Positions 12,531-22,762 of a stretch of DNA of 28,227 nucleotides are shown one piece after another. Under the pieces are notes generated by a model. It was not told the DNA's origin and searched no databases. It saw only the letters and a program-made list of their open reading frames with translations. Made by a program: the position numbers and the translations under genes. The stretch is taken from the NCBI GenBank assembly GCA_019648995.1, contig BLXT01008440.1:1846602-1874828 (forward strand), given 5' to 3'. The DNA comes from Plakobranchus ocellatus (lineage: Eukaryota > Mollusca > Gastropoda > Plakobranchidae). Each line of letters begins with the position of its first letter. Positions within the stretch are counted from its first letter, which is position 1.

Positions 12531-14000
12531 TCATAATATACTGAGAAAACCTAGACTAAGGCTAAATTCCATGGATTCATATTGGCCGTACTTTTAAACG
12601 AGAGGAAAGTAGAAATACTGTGTCCAGATTTAATTGAGGGATTGGTCAGAAAATGAAAAGAAGAAAACAAAACGAACAACAGCAACAAAACGTTTCCAAT
12701 GAAAAGCATATTAGCCTTTTTTTTCTTATGATAAACCATCCACTTCAAAAGTCATTAAACCTTTTTTTTCCATTTGGAACCCCCCTAAAACAAGTGAATT
12801 GATTGTTTAATTCGTATAGTTTTGTATATTGTTTTTTGTTTTTCTAAAGAGTGTTTTTTTCCCTTGAGAGTTAGAACAATTGGCAATAATCTTTAGCGAT
12901 AATATGGAATCTTATCTGCATAAATTAAGGATGATTGGCGTCAATTAATAATTATGATTTTATGCATTTTTTCCTTGATCACCTACATATCATGATTTGT
13001 CTAGAGAACTAGAATGATTAAATTCCCTTCGTTGATTTTATAATTAAGTGATACTTGTTTTATGGATTTCGTAATTACATAAAAAAATGATTGTGAAAAC
13101 AGTTCACTCATATCATCTTTATTTCCTTTTACCTCAAGTTTCCGTATCTGTTCATTTGTGAACATCTATCCATCCATACTTTACCCTGATGTGACCCCTC
13201 CTGTTTCTGTTCTATCTTCCCCAAACCTTCAACACAAATTCACATTTTCATGACCTAGTGACTATTGTACTGTAAATTAATGTAAATAAACTGTCCTGTC
13301 AATATAATGCTACGAATTCATCTGACATGATATTTTTACGACTGCATTACTGTGTAATCCCTTGAACGTTTAAAGATCTATTTCTTAAGTTTATTTTCCT
13401 TTAAGAAGATAATCCAAAAAATTTGGATACCCAGCTGCGGAATTCACTAGTTTTGATGTAATTTTTTTTCGCCAATTCGTATTTTGACCATCATACTAGA
13501 TTAGCTCGAATACGTTTTTCTATTGTGGTGGAATTTTCTAAAGTATAATCTTACCCAAACGATTACTTTCACAGAAATAATGATCTAAGGACTCTTAGTG
13601 TGTGTAATGTTACGATCTGTTCCTAATTTCAAGGGAAAACATGAGCATGTCCAATAAATTAACCACCATCTTAATCATTTTATGTCCAAGAAACAAATAT
13701 ATTACACAATTATGCTGAGATGTTTTGATTAATAAAGATAGCTAATGACCAATTTATGATTTGGTTCTGTCTCTCTATTCCTTTAAATATCGGTGCGTTA
13801 CAATATGTTGAATGTGTGTGGGCACTTGGCATCTATGAATTAAAAAAAAAAGTCAAGTGTTCTTACTCTTTGAACCTTTGAGCTTTACAGACTCCATTTT
13901 TTGGCTCTCTATCTACTTGCTTGACTTTCAGTCTTTTTTGCCATGTATGTCATTCGATTTTCATTTTTAAAAAAAACTTATTTTTTACACATTTATTCCT
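12531..14000. other. AT-rich non-coding stretch
   Basis: No exon seen. The segment at about 13130-13300 has an mRNA-3'-end feel (pyrimidine-rich, then GTAAATAAACTGTCC with an AATAAA at about 13285), but no open frame leads into it, so I make no gene call. Confidence 0.5.
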
Positions 14001-14002
14001 CT

Positions 14003-14132
14003 GTAAGGTGATCTCAAGCTTCTAGGCCCTCTTTAGGCCAGAGCGGCGGTAGTGGGCTCGAATTCTGACAAAAAAAATGCCTGCAAAATTCAGCACGGGT
14101 TTACTAGTCACTGTGCCACCAGGACTCCTCAA
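14003..14132 (-). mobile_element. tRNA-derived SINE, minus strand
   Basis: On the minus strand it reads from a box A (TGGCACAGTGA, 14118 down to 14108), through a box B (AATTCGAGCCC, 14064 down to 14054), then CTGGCCTAAAGAGGGCC, to the family tail CTTGAGATCACCTT. An A8 run has expanded between boxes A and B. It lies opposite in orientation to the TRIM9/67-like gene and directly next to a second copy at 14135. Confidence 0.85.
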
Positions 14133-14134
14133 GA

Positions 14135-14293
14135 TTTAGAGTTAGATTTTTGTATATAGCCAGTTACGATAAGGTGATCTTAGGTTTTCAGGCCCTCTAC
14201 CAGGCTATGGTGTCGGTGGCGAAGCTAAAACCCACGAAAGAAGTGATCTTAGGGTGGTTTCACCATCCACTTTGTCACCAACACCCCCACACC
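14135..14293 (-). mobile_element. tRNA-derived SINE, minus strand, adjacent copy
   Basis: On the minus strand it has a decayed box A (TTGGTGACAAAGTGGATGG), a diverged middle, CCTGGTAGAGGGCCTGA, the tail AGATCACCTT and then ACTGGCTATATACAAAAA. The 8-nt sequence CCTCAAGA occurs at 14127-14134 and again at 14294-14301, directly bracketing the element, so it may be a target-site duplication. If so, it inserted at the 5' end of the neighbouring copy. The box B half is the most degenerate part. Confidence 0.72.
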
Positions 14294-14301
14294 CCTCAAG
14301 A

Positions 14302-15072
14302 AAGTCATGGAATAGAAGTAAATTAAAAAAAAAATGGGGTGCGTGAATGCCTCAAATATGCTCAAGCTGGTAACAAAAGTGAGTGAAATAGAGTGTTTAT
14401 AACAGAAACAATTATCTTTTACGGCACCTTCTTCCGAATGACAGACATATCGATCGATATAATTACAACCACGGCTGCTAAATTGGGGCTTAAAATTTTG
14501 CAAGACAATAATACTAAATGGAAAAAAAATATATATGAATAGCTGTATTTTAAAAGTTCAAATCCTATCCTTAAGCGTAATAGCAGTAACCTTTCGAAGA
14601 TTGTTGAATTAATAGGTATAGATCAGGTGATTAATACTCAATTTCTTGCTTCTAACAGTACATCAGTCACCATATATCTAATACTTAACTTATTCATGTT
14701 ATTGCAGGCTTCCTACGCGATGTTTAAAGTCATCCTTTTCTCTCAGTATAAAATAATCAATTAATAATAATGCTAAAACAAATTTGAGTAAGACACCTGT
14801 CACAATTTAAACCTTTTCAATTATACGACTCCCGTCTAGGAGCTTTGCAATGGTCAAAACTACTTTTAAAAAAATTATACAAAACTGTATAGGTTTCAGT
14901 TTTTTCAACATGTATTTTAAGGAACTAAAAGTTTTCTTTAAATGTAGTTTATTCAAAAATATTATTGTTTTACGACATCCGATTAATTCAGACTGCTCTC
15001 AAGACAAATTACCGAGCAAGGTCGTGACATTTGTTAGTTTTAGAATTTTGTCTACGGGTCATAGCAAATAAA
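14302..15072. other. AT-rich non-coding stretch up to the gap
   Basis: No exon is recognised. It includes a 14-nt perfect palindrome ATATCGATCGATAT (about 14447-14460). The open frames at 14249-14503 (minus) and 14850-15071 have no known motif. Confidence 0.5.
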
Positions 15073-15291
15073 NNNNNNNNNNNNNNNNNNNNNNNNNNNN
15101 NNNNNNNNNNNNNNNNNNNNNNNNNNNNNNNNNNNNNNNNNNNNNNNNNNNNNNNNNNNNNNNNNNNNNNNNNNNNNNNNNNNNNNNNNNNNNNNNNNNN
15201 NNNNNNNNNNNNNNNNNNNNNNNNNNNNNNNNNNNNNNNNNNNNNNNNNNNNNNNNNNNNNNNNNNNNNNNNNNNNNNNNNNNNNNNNNNN
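15073..15291. other. Assembly gap (219 N)
   Basis: A run of undetermined bases. A short exon could be hidden here. Confidence 0.99.
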
Positions 15292-15698
15292 TCTACTAGT
15301 CTATCATGGAGCCTCTTTATGTAGGCTATGATTTTTTACATTTCACGTACAATGAGTCATTAAAGAACAAGAGAAAAAAAGAAAGAAAGAAAAAAAGGGG
15401 GGGGGAGGAGAGGAGACCGCATCAGGCGACTGCTTCGGAATAAGTAAAAATAAACTCCAATAAAACGATTATTGGATTTACGAGACTTGACAGTTAAGCG
15501 CTGTTCGACAAGGAAAATTGAGCTGTGTCACCCACTCACACGTATTTTTCTCCCACTGAAGACGTTGATCTAGTTTTGGTTTTTCTTACCGTATTTTTTT
15601 TTCATAAATTAAAGAAAAGGAAAAAAAAAACCTTTGATAATGACGACGGCGAAAGCAACAACACCAACAGCAGCAGAAATAACAACAAACTTTTTCCT
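15292..15698. other. Non-coding, with purine tract and CAA/CAG-rich segment
   Basis: A strand-asymmetric purine tract (about 15366-15415: GAAA repeats, a G9 run, then GGAGAGGAGA) lies just after the gap and could explain it. A CAA/CAG-rich segment follows at about 15650-15690. No gene is supported. Confidence 0.65.
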
Positions 15699-15712
15699 AC
15701 TTTGATGTTGAG
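15699..15712. repeat. Left target-site duplication of the SINE
   Basis: ACTTTGATGTTGAG, matched by ACTTTGATGGTGAG on the other side of the element with one mismatch. Confidence 0.85.
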
Positions 15713-15874
15713 GTTAGTTTGGGTTGGTTTTTGTGTATAGCCAGTCCACAACAAGGTGATCTCAGACTTTTAGGTCGTCCATCAAGCCAGGGCGCCGGTG
15801 GGGGGACTCGACTCGACAGCAGGATTTCTGTAGATCTCAGTGCGCCTCCGCTATCCACTGTGCCACCAACGCTC
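15713..15874 (-). mobile_element. Full-length tRNA-derived SINE with target-site duplication
   Basis: The best-preserved copy, 162 bp, minus strand. Box A TGGCACAGTGG (15865 down to 15855), box B-like AGTCGAGTCCC (15813 down to 15803), then GGCGCCCTGGCTTGATGG, the tail TCTGAGATCACCTTG, TGGACTGGCTATAC and an A-rich end. It is bracketed by ACTTTGATGTTGAG (15699-15712) and ACTTTGATGGTGAG (15875-15888), 13 of 14 identical, as expected from LINE-assisted target-primed insertion. In translation the element reads GGTVDS and later SLRSPCCGLAIHKNQ, peptides I recall as contaminating predicted proteins of sacoglossan sea slugs. It does not encode a protein of its own. Confidence 0.9.
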
Positions 15875-15888
15875 ACTTTGATGGTGAG
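15875..15888. repeat. Right target-site duplication of the SINE
   Basis: ACTTTGATGGTGAG, directly abutting the box A end of the element. Confidence 0.85.
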
Positions 15889-16509
15889 AAAGTCGTATAA
15901 TGCTTTTACCTCATCCGAAAGTACCTACTGCATGATGGTCTTAATTTTCTTCATACTTGAAACATTATGAGAAAATATAGCGTGCAAAATGCTGGCTTCG
16001 CATATCGAGGAGTACAGTTGATTTACGTCTCTAATGGTCTCATGCTTTTGGATCCCTTTGGGCGAAATAGCAGTGCAAAGTTCTTACGATGTTTGAGGGT
16101 AAATGCAGATTTTGGGGTCAATCAAACTATATCAGAGCCAAATGAAGATATTTAGCTCTTGTCTATGGGAGAGAAATATTTATTTTTTCCATGTCACTTT
16201 AACATTTAATATCTTTTAGTCATATAAACAGTTCGACCTCTCCAATCTAAATATGCCTGAAAAAAAAAATCCAAATGGTTCGAATGATTTGTTTTATGTA
16301 TTCTATGGTCCATTACAACAAAATTGAATACTTACGTCTTGATTCTAATGAAACGTCAATAGTTATAAAAAGTGTTATCTGTTAGCTTAGAGTTTCCACT
16401 AAAATAGGTGTGCTCAAACACTTCTTTCTTTCACGTAGAAAGAATTATGTATGTCTTTATGAATAAACAGTCTTTCATTTCTTTTTTGTCAAATTCATTG
16501 CACCACAAT
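15889..16509. other. Non-coding stretch, nothing recognised
   Basis: Small open frames only (15967-16155, 16408-16599), neither with a recognisable motif. Confidence 0.5.
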
Positions 16510-16514
16510 CACTA

Positions 16515-16590
16515 TTCCTATTCCTACCCTTATCCTTACTTTTGCCACTACCCTACCCTTACCGCTGCCCCCGCCCTACCCCTACCCTAT
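16515..16590. repeat. Degenerate CCTA/CCCTAC tract with minus-strand G-quadruplex motif
   Basis: Irregular TTCCTA, CCCTTA and CCCTAC units become more C-rich rightwards. On the minus strand 16568-16587 reads GGGTAGGGGTAGGGCGGGGG: four G-runs of three or more with loops of two, two and one bases, a strong intramolecular G-quadruplex pattern. The units resemble, but are not, TTAGGG telomere repeats. Confidence 0.85.
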
Positions 16591-16599
16591 CTCAACTGA

Positions 16600-17824
16600 A
16601 ACCTCTAAAGAACAACAAGAACAAAAGCTGCAACTACTACTACCAATATTACTGCAACAACAGCAATAATAACTGAAGTAATAATATATAAGAACAATAA
16701 CTTCTGATGTCATACCGACAAAGTAAGAAATAATCATCACCATATAAATCAGCTTTGGTTGTTTCAACAATGAATGATAATAATGACAATAATGGCATAT
16801 TTTTCTTGATAAGTTAATGGTTACAAAATGCAAAAAAAAAAAAGCGACATTTAACGAAATTGTTCTGAATATAAATATAAAACAGGCCAAAATTACGGTT
16901 GAAATTGTTTTGTAAAATACTTTATTTCGACCCGTCCAGGGTTTAAAAAAAAAGAAAAAGAAAAAAAAGCATTACAACCTCAGTTCTAGAAGAGGATGGG
17001 AATATGACACTTATAAAACTGTTTACAATCGTCAAATGACTTAAATGAATAAACTTTTCCCCCGATATTATTTTTCCTCTCCAAAATATTATTTATTACT
17101 ACCTCAAACACCACAAAGCACTCAGATCTGATGCTCTCAAATCTACTCTTAAAGAAGATAAAGTGATTATACCTTGAAGAATCAATCAGAACCAATTTCT
17201 TCCTCAAGTTTTCAAGTATTCGATTCACACGCTTCATTGCTTTATAGAATATATAATTTCAAATGGTATTCTGCGAATTAAATGTACCATTCTTGCCTTG
17301 TCCCATCATGAATCGGTAAAAAAATGCCCTCAAAATACTTTTTTTATCTAACCATGAAAAGTACAGAGCAATTTTAGCTATCGAGAGATCCAACTTTACA
17401 TCTCAGAATTTGTTTCCTTTGACATATTATATACTTTATTTTTAAATTTAAATTATTACTAAAAATATCTTAAGCTTTTCCCCCCTATTTTCCGACTACT
17501 TATATTCATGAAAACATACAACATAATTTCGACCCCCCAAAAATAGAATTTGATTTTCAAGCACTTTACTTATATCGCTCATAGGTGGCTAAAAATTAGC
17601 CCATACCTGTCACAGTATCAGTCGGAGATAATTTGATAAGAGGAAAAAAACAAACAAACAATGAACTCAAAACTTTTCTGTATTACATATCCTTCCATAA
17701 TTCAATACTGCGTACTTTTTTATTGTTATGCATGCGTCAATGTCACTCAGAAAACAAAGAAATCTTATAAAATCATACACTTTTTATTTTATTTTTTTTT
17801 TTTTAAATTAAGGAATATACACGG
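16600..17824. other. AT-rich non-coding stretch
   Basis: It begins with a CAA/ACT-rich patch (16600-16690). No exon or RNA gene was recognised in the remainder. The Cys/Tyr/Ser-rich minus frame at 16582-16890 is a reading of the trinucleotide-rich DNA. Confidence 0.5.
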
Positions 17825-18058
17825 TCCAACAACAAAAAGTGCAGTGTCTCCTAATTGTTAGATAATGAATAATGTAATAGCCCATAAATGTTAGGCAACA
17901 ACATATAAGTTGCCTCTCAAGATTACACAACGAAAAGTGCAGTTGCCTCTGAATGTTACACAAATAAAAGTGCAGTTACACGCTAACAAATGTTACACAA
18001 TGAAAAGCGCAGCTGCTTTTAAATGTTGGATAGAGAAAGTTCAGGTGCTTCTAAATGG
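17825..18058. repeat. Degenerate minisatellite, unit about 32-37 bp
   Basis: A core AAAAGTGCAGTTGCCTCT plus AATGTTACACAA recurs with the AAAGTGCAG-like start at about 17836, 17934, 17967, 18004 and 18036, with a more decayed unit near 17905. Spacing is about 32-37 bp and units differ by many substitutions. The array ends about a dozen bases before the SINE at 18071. Confidence 0.82.
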
Positions 18059-18070
18059 TAGACAAATGGC

Positions 18071-18220
18071 GATGGTGGCACAGTGGATAAAGCCATAAAA
18101 TCGGTAAAGACCACTCGTCGCCGGTACGAGCCCGCCTACGGCGCCCTGGTCTGATGGGGTGGTTTGAAACCTTGAGATCACCTTGATGTAGTCTTGCAAT
18201 ACAAAAAAAAAAAAAAGAAA
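18071..18220 (+). mobile_element. tRNA-derived SINE, plus strand, with A-tail
   Basis: Box A TGGCACAGTGG (18076-18086), box B GGTACGAGCCC (18123-18133, 47 bp start to start), GGCGCCCTGGTCTGATGGGG, the tail CTTGAGATCACCTTGATGTA, then TCTTGCAATAC and an A14 run (18203-18216). No clear target-site duplication was found; the 5' flank is the minisatellite at 17825. No tRNA cloverleaf with paired acceptor stem can be drawn, so it is not a tRNA gene. Confidence 0.9.
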
Positions 18221-18717
18221 AACTCAAAGGGAAATATTTTAAAATTATACTTTGCATCTATTATTACCATTGTAGATGGAAAAGACAACCACCAACTTGG
18301 GAATAAAAAGTGACCAGAGCAGAATACATATCAACCGCCATTGCATCTCTAGATCCTTTCAATAATATATTTGTTTCCAAAAATCCTGTGCCTGAATTCA
18401 TCAACAGATTCTCTAGGTTTAAAACAGTCAAATTACTTGTTCACTGAATCGCATACTAAATGTCGTTGCATAGCAAATTAGTTCCTTCTGTTTTGGGGCA
18501 AATTCTCTATACACTTAAACAAATAAATCAGGAATGAAATTCGTATTTTTTTGTTTTTTAAGCGTCAGGTTTTGTAAGTGTCCTTTTTTTTTTTTTTTTT
18601 TTTGAATGCTTGCACGATGATGTAGCTATTACATCGTTTGTTGAAAGTTTCTCTATTATTTTGTTTTCTCTTTCGTTGAGATTTTTTTGTTTCTTTCTTG
18701 TTTATTTTAATTCGTCA
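18221..18717. other. Non-coding stretch with T20 run
   Basis: A T20 homopolymer lies at 18584-18603. No gene is supported. Confidence 0.6.
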
Positions 18718-18718
18718 T

Positions 18719-18952
18719 TGAGAGAGAATTAAAGACGGAGAGAGAGAGAATGAGAGACACAGAGAAAGAGAGAATGAGAGACACAGAGAGAGAATGAAAG
18801 ACGGAAAGAGAATGAGAGACAGAGAGAGAATGAGAGACGGAGAGAGAGAATGAGAGGCGGAGGGAGAATGAGAGACGGATAGAGAATGAGAGACGAAGAG
18901 AGAGAATGAGAGACGGAGAGAGAATGAGAGACGAAGAGAGAGAATGAAAGAC

Positions 18953-18999
<47 letters not shown>

Positions 19000-19016
19000 C
19001 AGAGAGAAAGAGAGAC
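18719..19016. repeat. GA-rich minisatellite, unit about 18-22 bp
   Basis: Repeats of GAGAGAATGAGAGACGGA with small length and base variants, grading into pure (GA)n at about 18957-18987. The minus-strand Ser/Leu-rich open frames (18707-19027, 18729-19118) are readings of this array. Confidence 0.93.
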
Positions 19017-19020
19017 CCTT

Positions 19021-19105
19021 CTGTCACAAATTCGAGTTCGAGCCTGATAACGGCGATCTGGCTTGACGAGGAAGCAAAGACCTGACATCACCTTTGAGCA
19101 CAAAC
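19021..19105 (+). mobile_element. SINE copy, 5' end replaced by GA minisatellite
   Basis: A box B-like ATTCGAGTTCGAGCCTG is followed by ATCTGGCTTGACGAGG, an AAGCAAAGACCTGACATCACC tail region and then an A-containing end. The box A half is absent; its place is taken by the GA-rich array that ends at 19016. Confidence 0.75.
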
Positions 19106-19109
19106 ATCT

Positions 19110-21295
19110 TATCTTCATTCTTTAAACTAAAGTTACAAAGTCTCTTGCTAATTTTTATTCCATTCTGTCACTCACTCTTTCCCTGCATCACGTTCGTTAT
19201 CTCTCCATCACTTTTCCTCTCTTGATCTGCCTGTCTCTCTCTTTTCCTGTTGTCGCGACTAATAAGAAATCATAAAGCTAATGGCAACGAACACATTTCT
19301 GTTAACCAAAATCAAAACGAAAAAAAAAGAGAGGTGAAAATAAAATAATGTTTTTCATCTTTGACCCAAAGACAAGGAAAAAATATTTATTCTAAGTACA
19401 AAACGGAATTTCGCTCACCGTTCTCGTAGTCATAATCAGTTTACGATGACAATTGAGATTTAACTTTTTATACAATAATTTTCTGTGCTGACCCGTTTCA
19501 TCTTTGTGCATTCGTTCTGCTAAAAGCAAAGACTTGTCAAACAACCAGTATCTAGTGATGCTCGTTGATATGGCACATATTTTATAGGGAGGAAATATGA
19601 CGCATCAGTTATGCATCATTTTATGTATCTGTTGAATTAGTCATACCGTTAAAAAAATACGATATGGATATTGGACAGCTAATGCTAAAGTTATCTATTT
19701 TTTCTCGCAGAAATTCATATACATAATGCAGAAACATTTTTTGTAAAAAATTGTTTGAGAAAGGTGAACAAATAGAAAAATTCTGAAATCGATGAAGATC
19801 TAGCATGAAAAAAAAATTTGGACACTAATAAAATAGCCATTTGACGAATGAATGTTAAGAAAATTGCTAAATATTTTTCATAACATGATTGGAGCCTCAA
19901 AATTGAATAATTCTCTTGTGTAATAAAAGTTCACCTACAATATATGAATGTAAAAATCCAAAGCTGTTAATTTAGATAACTTTTTGAACAATAAATCATA
20001 GTCAGCTCATTTTAGAGCATCTTATAGGAGACTGAGGAAAAGAACTATTTAAACGCGCGCTCTCTCCATTGTTATTGTATTGTACGTGTGTTACTTACCT
20101 GGTGATAACAATTCAACTCTTTATTGGTTTTATCCACGAAAAAGGATAACAAATTAAAGAAAAATAAAAAATATTATATGATTCACTTTATCTTGTTTCC
20201 ACCAGTCAAAGACATTTCTTCTTTTAATCAAGATTAATTACTTTGTAACGTCGTGGACTTAAAGTTAAATTCTCTTTTCTCCCAATCTCGCATGGATTTT
20301 AAAAGGTAAACACGTTTGCTTATTCGATTTGAACTTGAGAATGGATACTTTCTCTATTTCTTTTTTCAAATACTCTCTTTTTTTATGCCACTCCAAAGAG
20401 AACATAAAGATCGCGCCGTTAGGTACAATTCGATCAATTAAAATGTATCATATTACCATTTCTAAGACAACCATTCTCCGTTTTTCACTTTTTTTATGCA
20501 GTGTATCCAGAAAAGTTCACGCCAAATTCCCGCATTGCGTGATGATCATGCGCATGGGCAATGTTGATCTTTTAATTCAAGAACAGTAGAAATTGATGCT
20601 TCTTTACTCGATTAAAAAAACTCATGCAGTCTATCGATACCGTAAAAAGAAAAGAAAATATTTTCAATAAACAAGGTTGCTTCTGTAGTGCTTAAGTTTA
20701 AAAGTATGATTAGGCTTTTGTCATTTAAACAATATTTTATGTGCCCTGAATCCCTTGGTATGATTTCTTACGAAAGGCTGCTACTATTTTTTTTTTTAGT
20801 TTTTGTTTCTTTCACCCAATGTATCTCTTTGCCCAAGCCTTTTACACAGTTCAGTAAAGTTATACAGGGTGATTTTATTTTTACTCCATTAAAGTTCACC
20901 AAAACTATGGCGAGAATTATTCTAAATCACTGCGGCAGTTAAAAGATCTTTAGTTGAATGAAAATAATTTTAATCGCATGCCTTTTTCCAAAAAAGTACT
21001 AGATTTGGTGAATATTTTGTTTTATCACTAATATACTCAATTTTCCAAAAATAATTGTCTTCGGAGTCTCTATTCACGACAAACCAATATGTTTGATCAC
21101 GGTTACTATTCTGTTTCTTCGTATTTCCATTTTAAAAAAAAATTGTTGATGCATTTATTTATTTTTAATGAGAATTTCCTACTCCTTTTATCATTTATTT
21201 CTTTTTTTTCTCGTAAGTATGAGCTTAGGATATTATGTTCATAAGAGTGTAAAATTATACTCTGTGCGTGTACGTAAACCACGATAATGATTACT
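19110..21295. other. AT-rich non-coding stretch
   Basis: No recognisable exon, RNA gene or repeat structure. Small open frames at 19621-19900 (minus), 20329-20589 and 20688-20942 have no motif or splice support. Confidence 0.5.
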
Positions 21296-21299
21296 TTCA

Positions 21300-21510
21300 A
21301 TTTTTCCCTCCCCTGGGGTCTTGTAGATCTGGCCCCGCTTTACCGAAGTTGTTGCATCTAAAATGCTAATGAAGGGACCCTTGCCCCTAGCAATATAATT
21401 ACTCTGTCTACGATAGATTTTTCTTATCGATCATTACACTGTGACTCCACCCTCACCCACCTTGCCAGCGGCATTTCCGCCTCAGCGCTGCTTTACTTCC
21501 TATTGCAATA
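21300..21510. other. Locally GC-rich island of unknown nature
   Basis: This segment is clearly richer in G+C than its flanks. It starts with a pyrimidine tract ending CTTGTAG (21326), an acceptor-like signal, after which one frame reads IWPRFTEVVASKMLMKGPL and ends at TAA about 24 codons on. I recognise neither the peptide nor the DNA. It could be a short terminal exon or an old repeat insertion. Confidence 0.3.
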
Positions 21511-22659
21511 AGAACAGAATCAGACTTTTTTGGTGTTTTTTTTTTTTTCGCCCCTATTTTCCTTAACTCCAAATAATTTTTATTTTGGATACGTGCTGCC
21601 GCATAATTTTTATTTGTCTGAATGCATTTTTTTTTTAACCTCTGGCTATGTTAGGTTTTAAACTTAACATTCCCACTTTACATCAACTTAGATCACTGTA
21701 TAGGTCACGTGTTTAACGTTTTATATTTTGGTTTAAAAAAATTCGCCATAATATAATTATATATATATGAAATGTAATAAACAGCAAGAAGCAAAGTGGC
21801 GTGAACACTAAAAGTATGTGTCTGTCCTTTGTGTTTCTAATCTAAAATAAAGCAAAATAAAATTGAAGTTTTCTAATAAATTTCGTGTTGTTTTTTTCAT
21901 AAACCATATACAAACGTCAAGAGCGAAAGTATGAAATGACTCCTCGCTTGGTTTACTTATATCTGAAGTTTATAGATGACTTTAAAATGTCACTTATAGG
22001 ACTTTTTTCTTATAGATTTCAAATCCGTTTCGAATACAAAACATTATTAGGATAAAAAAGTATGGCATTGTATTTATATTTTTCTGAAAAGGTGGAGATT
22101 AAAAACCGCTGCCATTAAAATAGTGAGATGATGGACATCACCAAGTCTATAGCGGTTTGAATTAAAAACAAAGTCATGAATAGCTTTTGATTTTGTTTGA
22201 GGTTGTGCTTTAATTATCTTAGAAACTACAAATCACCGCTGTAAATCAAACACAAATACAAAATTTTACAAGCAAGCAAAAAAACCCGCACTATTTCTTG
22301 AAACTTCGTCCAATTTGTACGAAACTCAAAGAGTATACATTACAGCAAAAGTCTCAAAAAGTCTTGCTAATCAATTTTCTTTATTCCTCTTAGATCTACC
22401 AGAAAGTGCATTTAACGATATATTGCATCAGAAATGTTACTGCACATGCCTGCATGTATGGGATACCTGTGTGTGTTGCCTTTGAAATACGCACAAGACC
22501 TTGTAAGAAGGCACACAAAACATGCTTTGATAGATGAATGATGCACATTCAACTTTGACGCTCTTTGAATCCTTCTCAGAATGTTTTAGAGAAACTAAAT
22601 TAATATGCTTGAATGAAAAAGTCTGAAAATGTAACCCCTTACATTGTGATGTAGCTTAC

Positions 22660-22762
22660 CTCGGCCTATCCCAGCTGCCCATTTTTGTAGTGTAATAATA
22701 GAGATTTTTACTGCTGCCCTTGAAACCCCGGCCTGCACAGAATCATTTTCTTTTTCGGCCAT
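22660..22762 (-). other. Exon-like segment on minus strand (tentative)
   Basis: On the minus strand a start codon in good context (GATCATGG, ATG from 22762) opens a frame beginning MAEKENDSVQAG and leading to a consensus-like donor GGCCGAG|GTAAGC at 22660/22659. The segment is less AT-rich than its surroundings. I recognise no family and see no further exon on that strand, so this may be chance. Confidence 0.2.

Noticed and set aside
16515..16590. Interstitial telomere repeats
   Set aside because: Units are irregular CCTA/CCCTAC variants, not a run of TTAGGG/CCCTAA hexamers.
17825..18058. Regularly spaced repeats resembling a CRISPR array
   Set aside because: Units are contiguous and diverged with no unique spacers; the DNA is eukaryotic. 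It is a degenerate minisatellite.
18071..18220. Functional tRNA gene with intact boxes A and B
   Set aside because: The same sequence with the same non-tRNA tail recurs several times and no cloverleaf forms, so it is a SINE.
18707..19118. Ser/Leu-rich minus-strand open frames of over 100 codons
   Set aside because: They are readings of the GA-rich minisatellite on the opposite strand.
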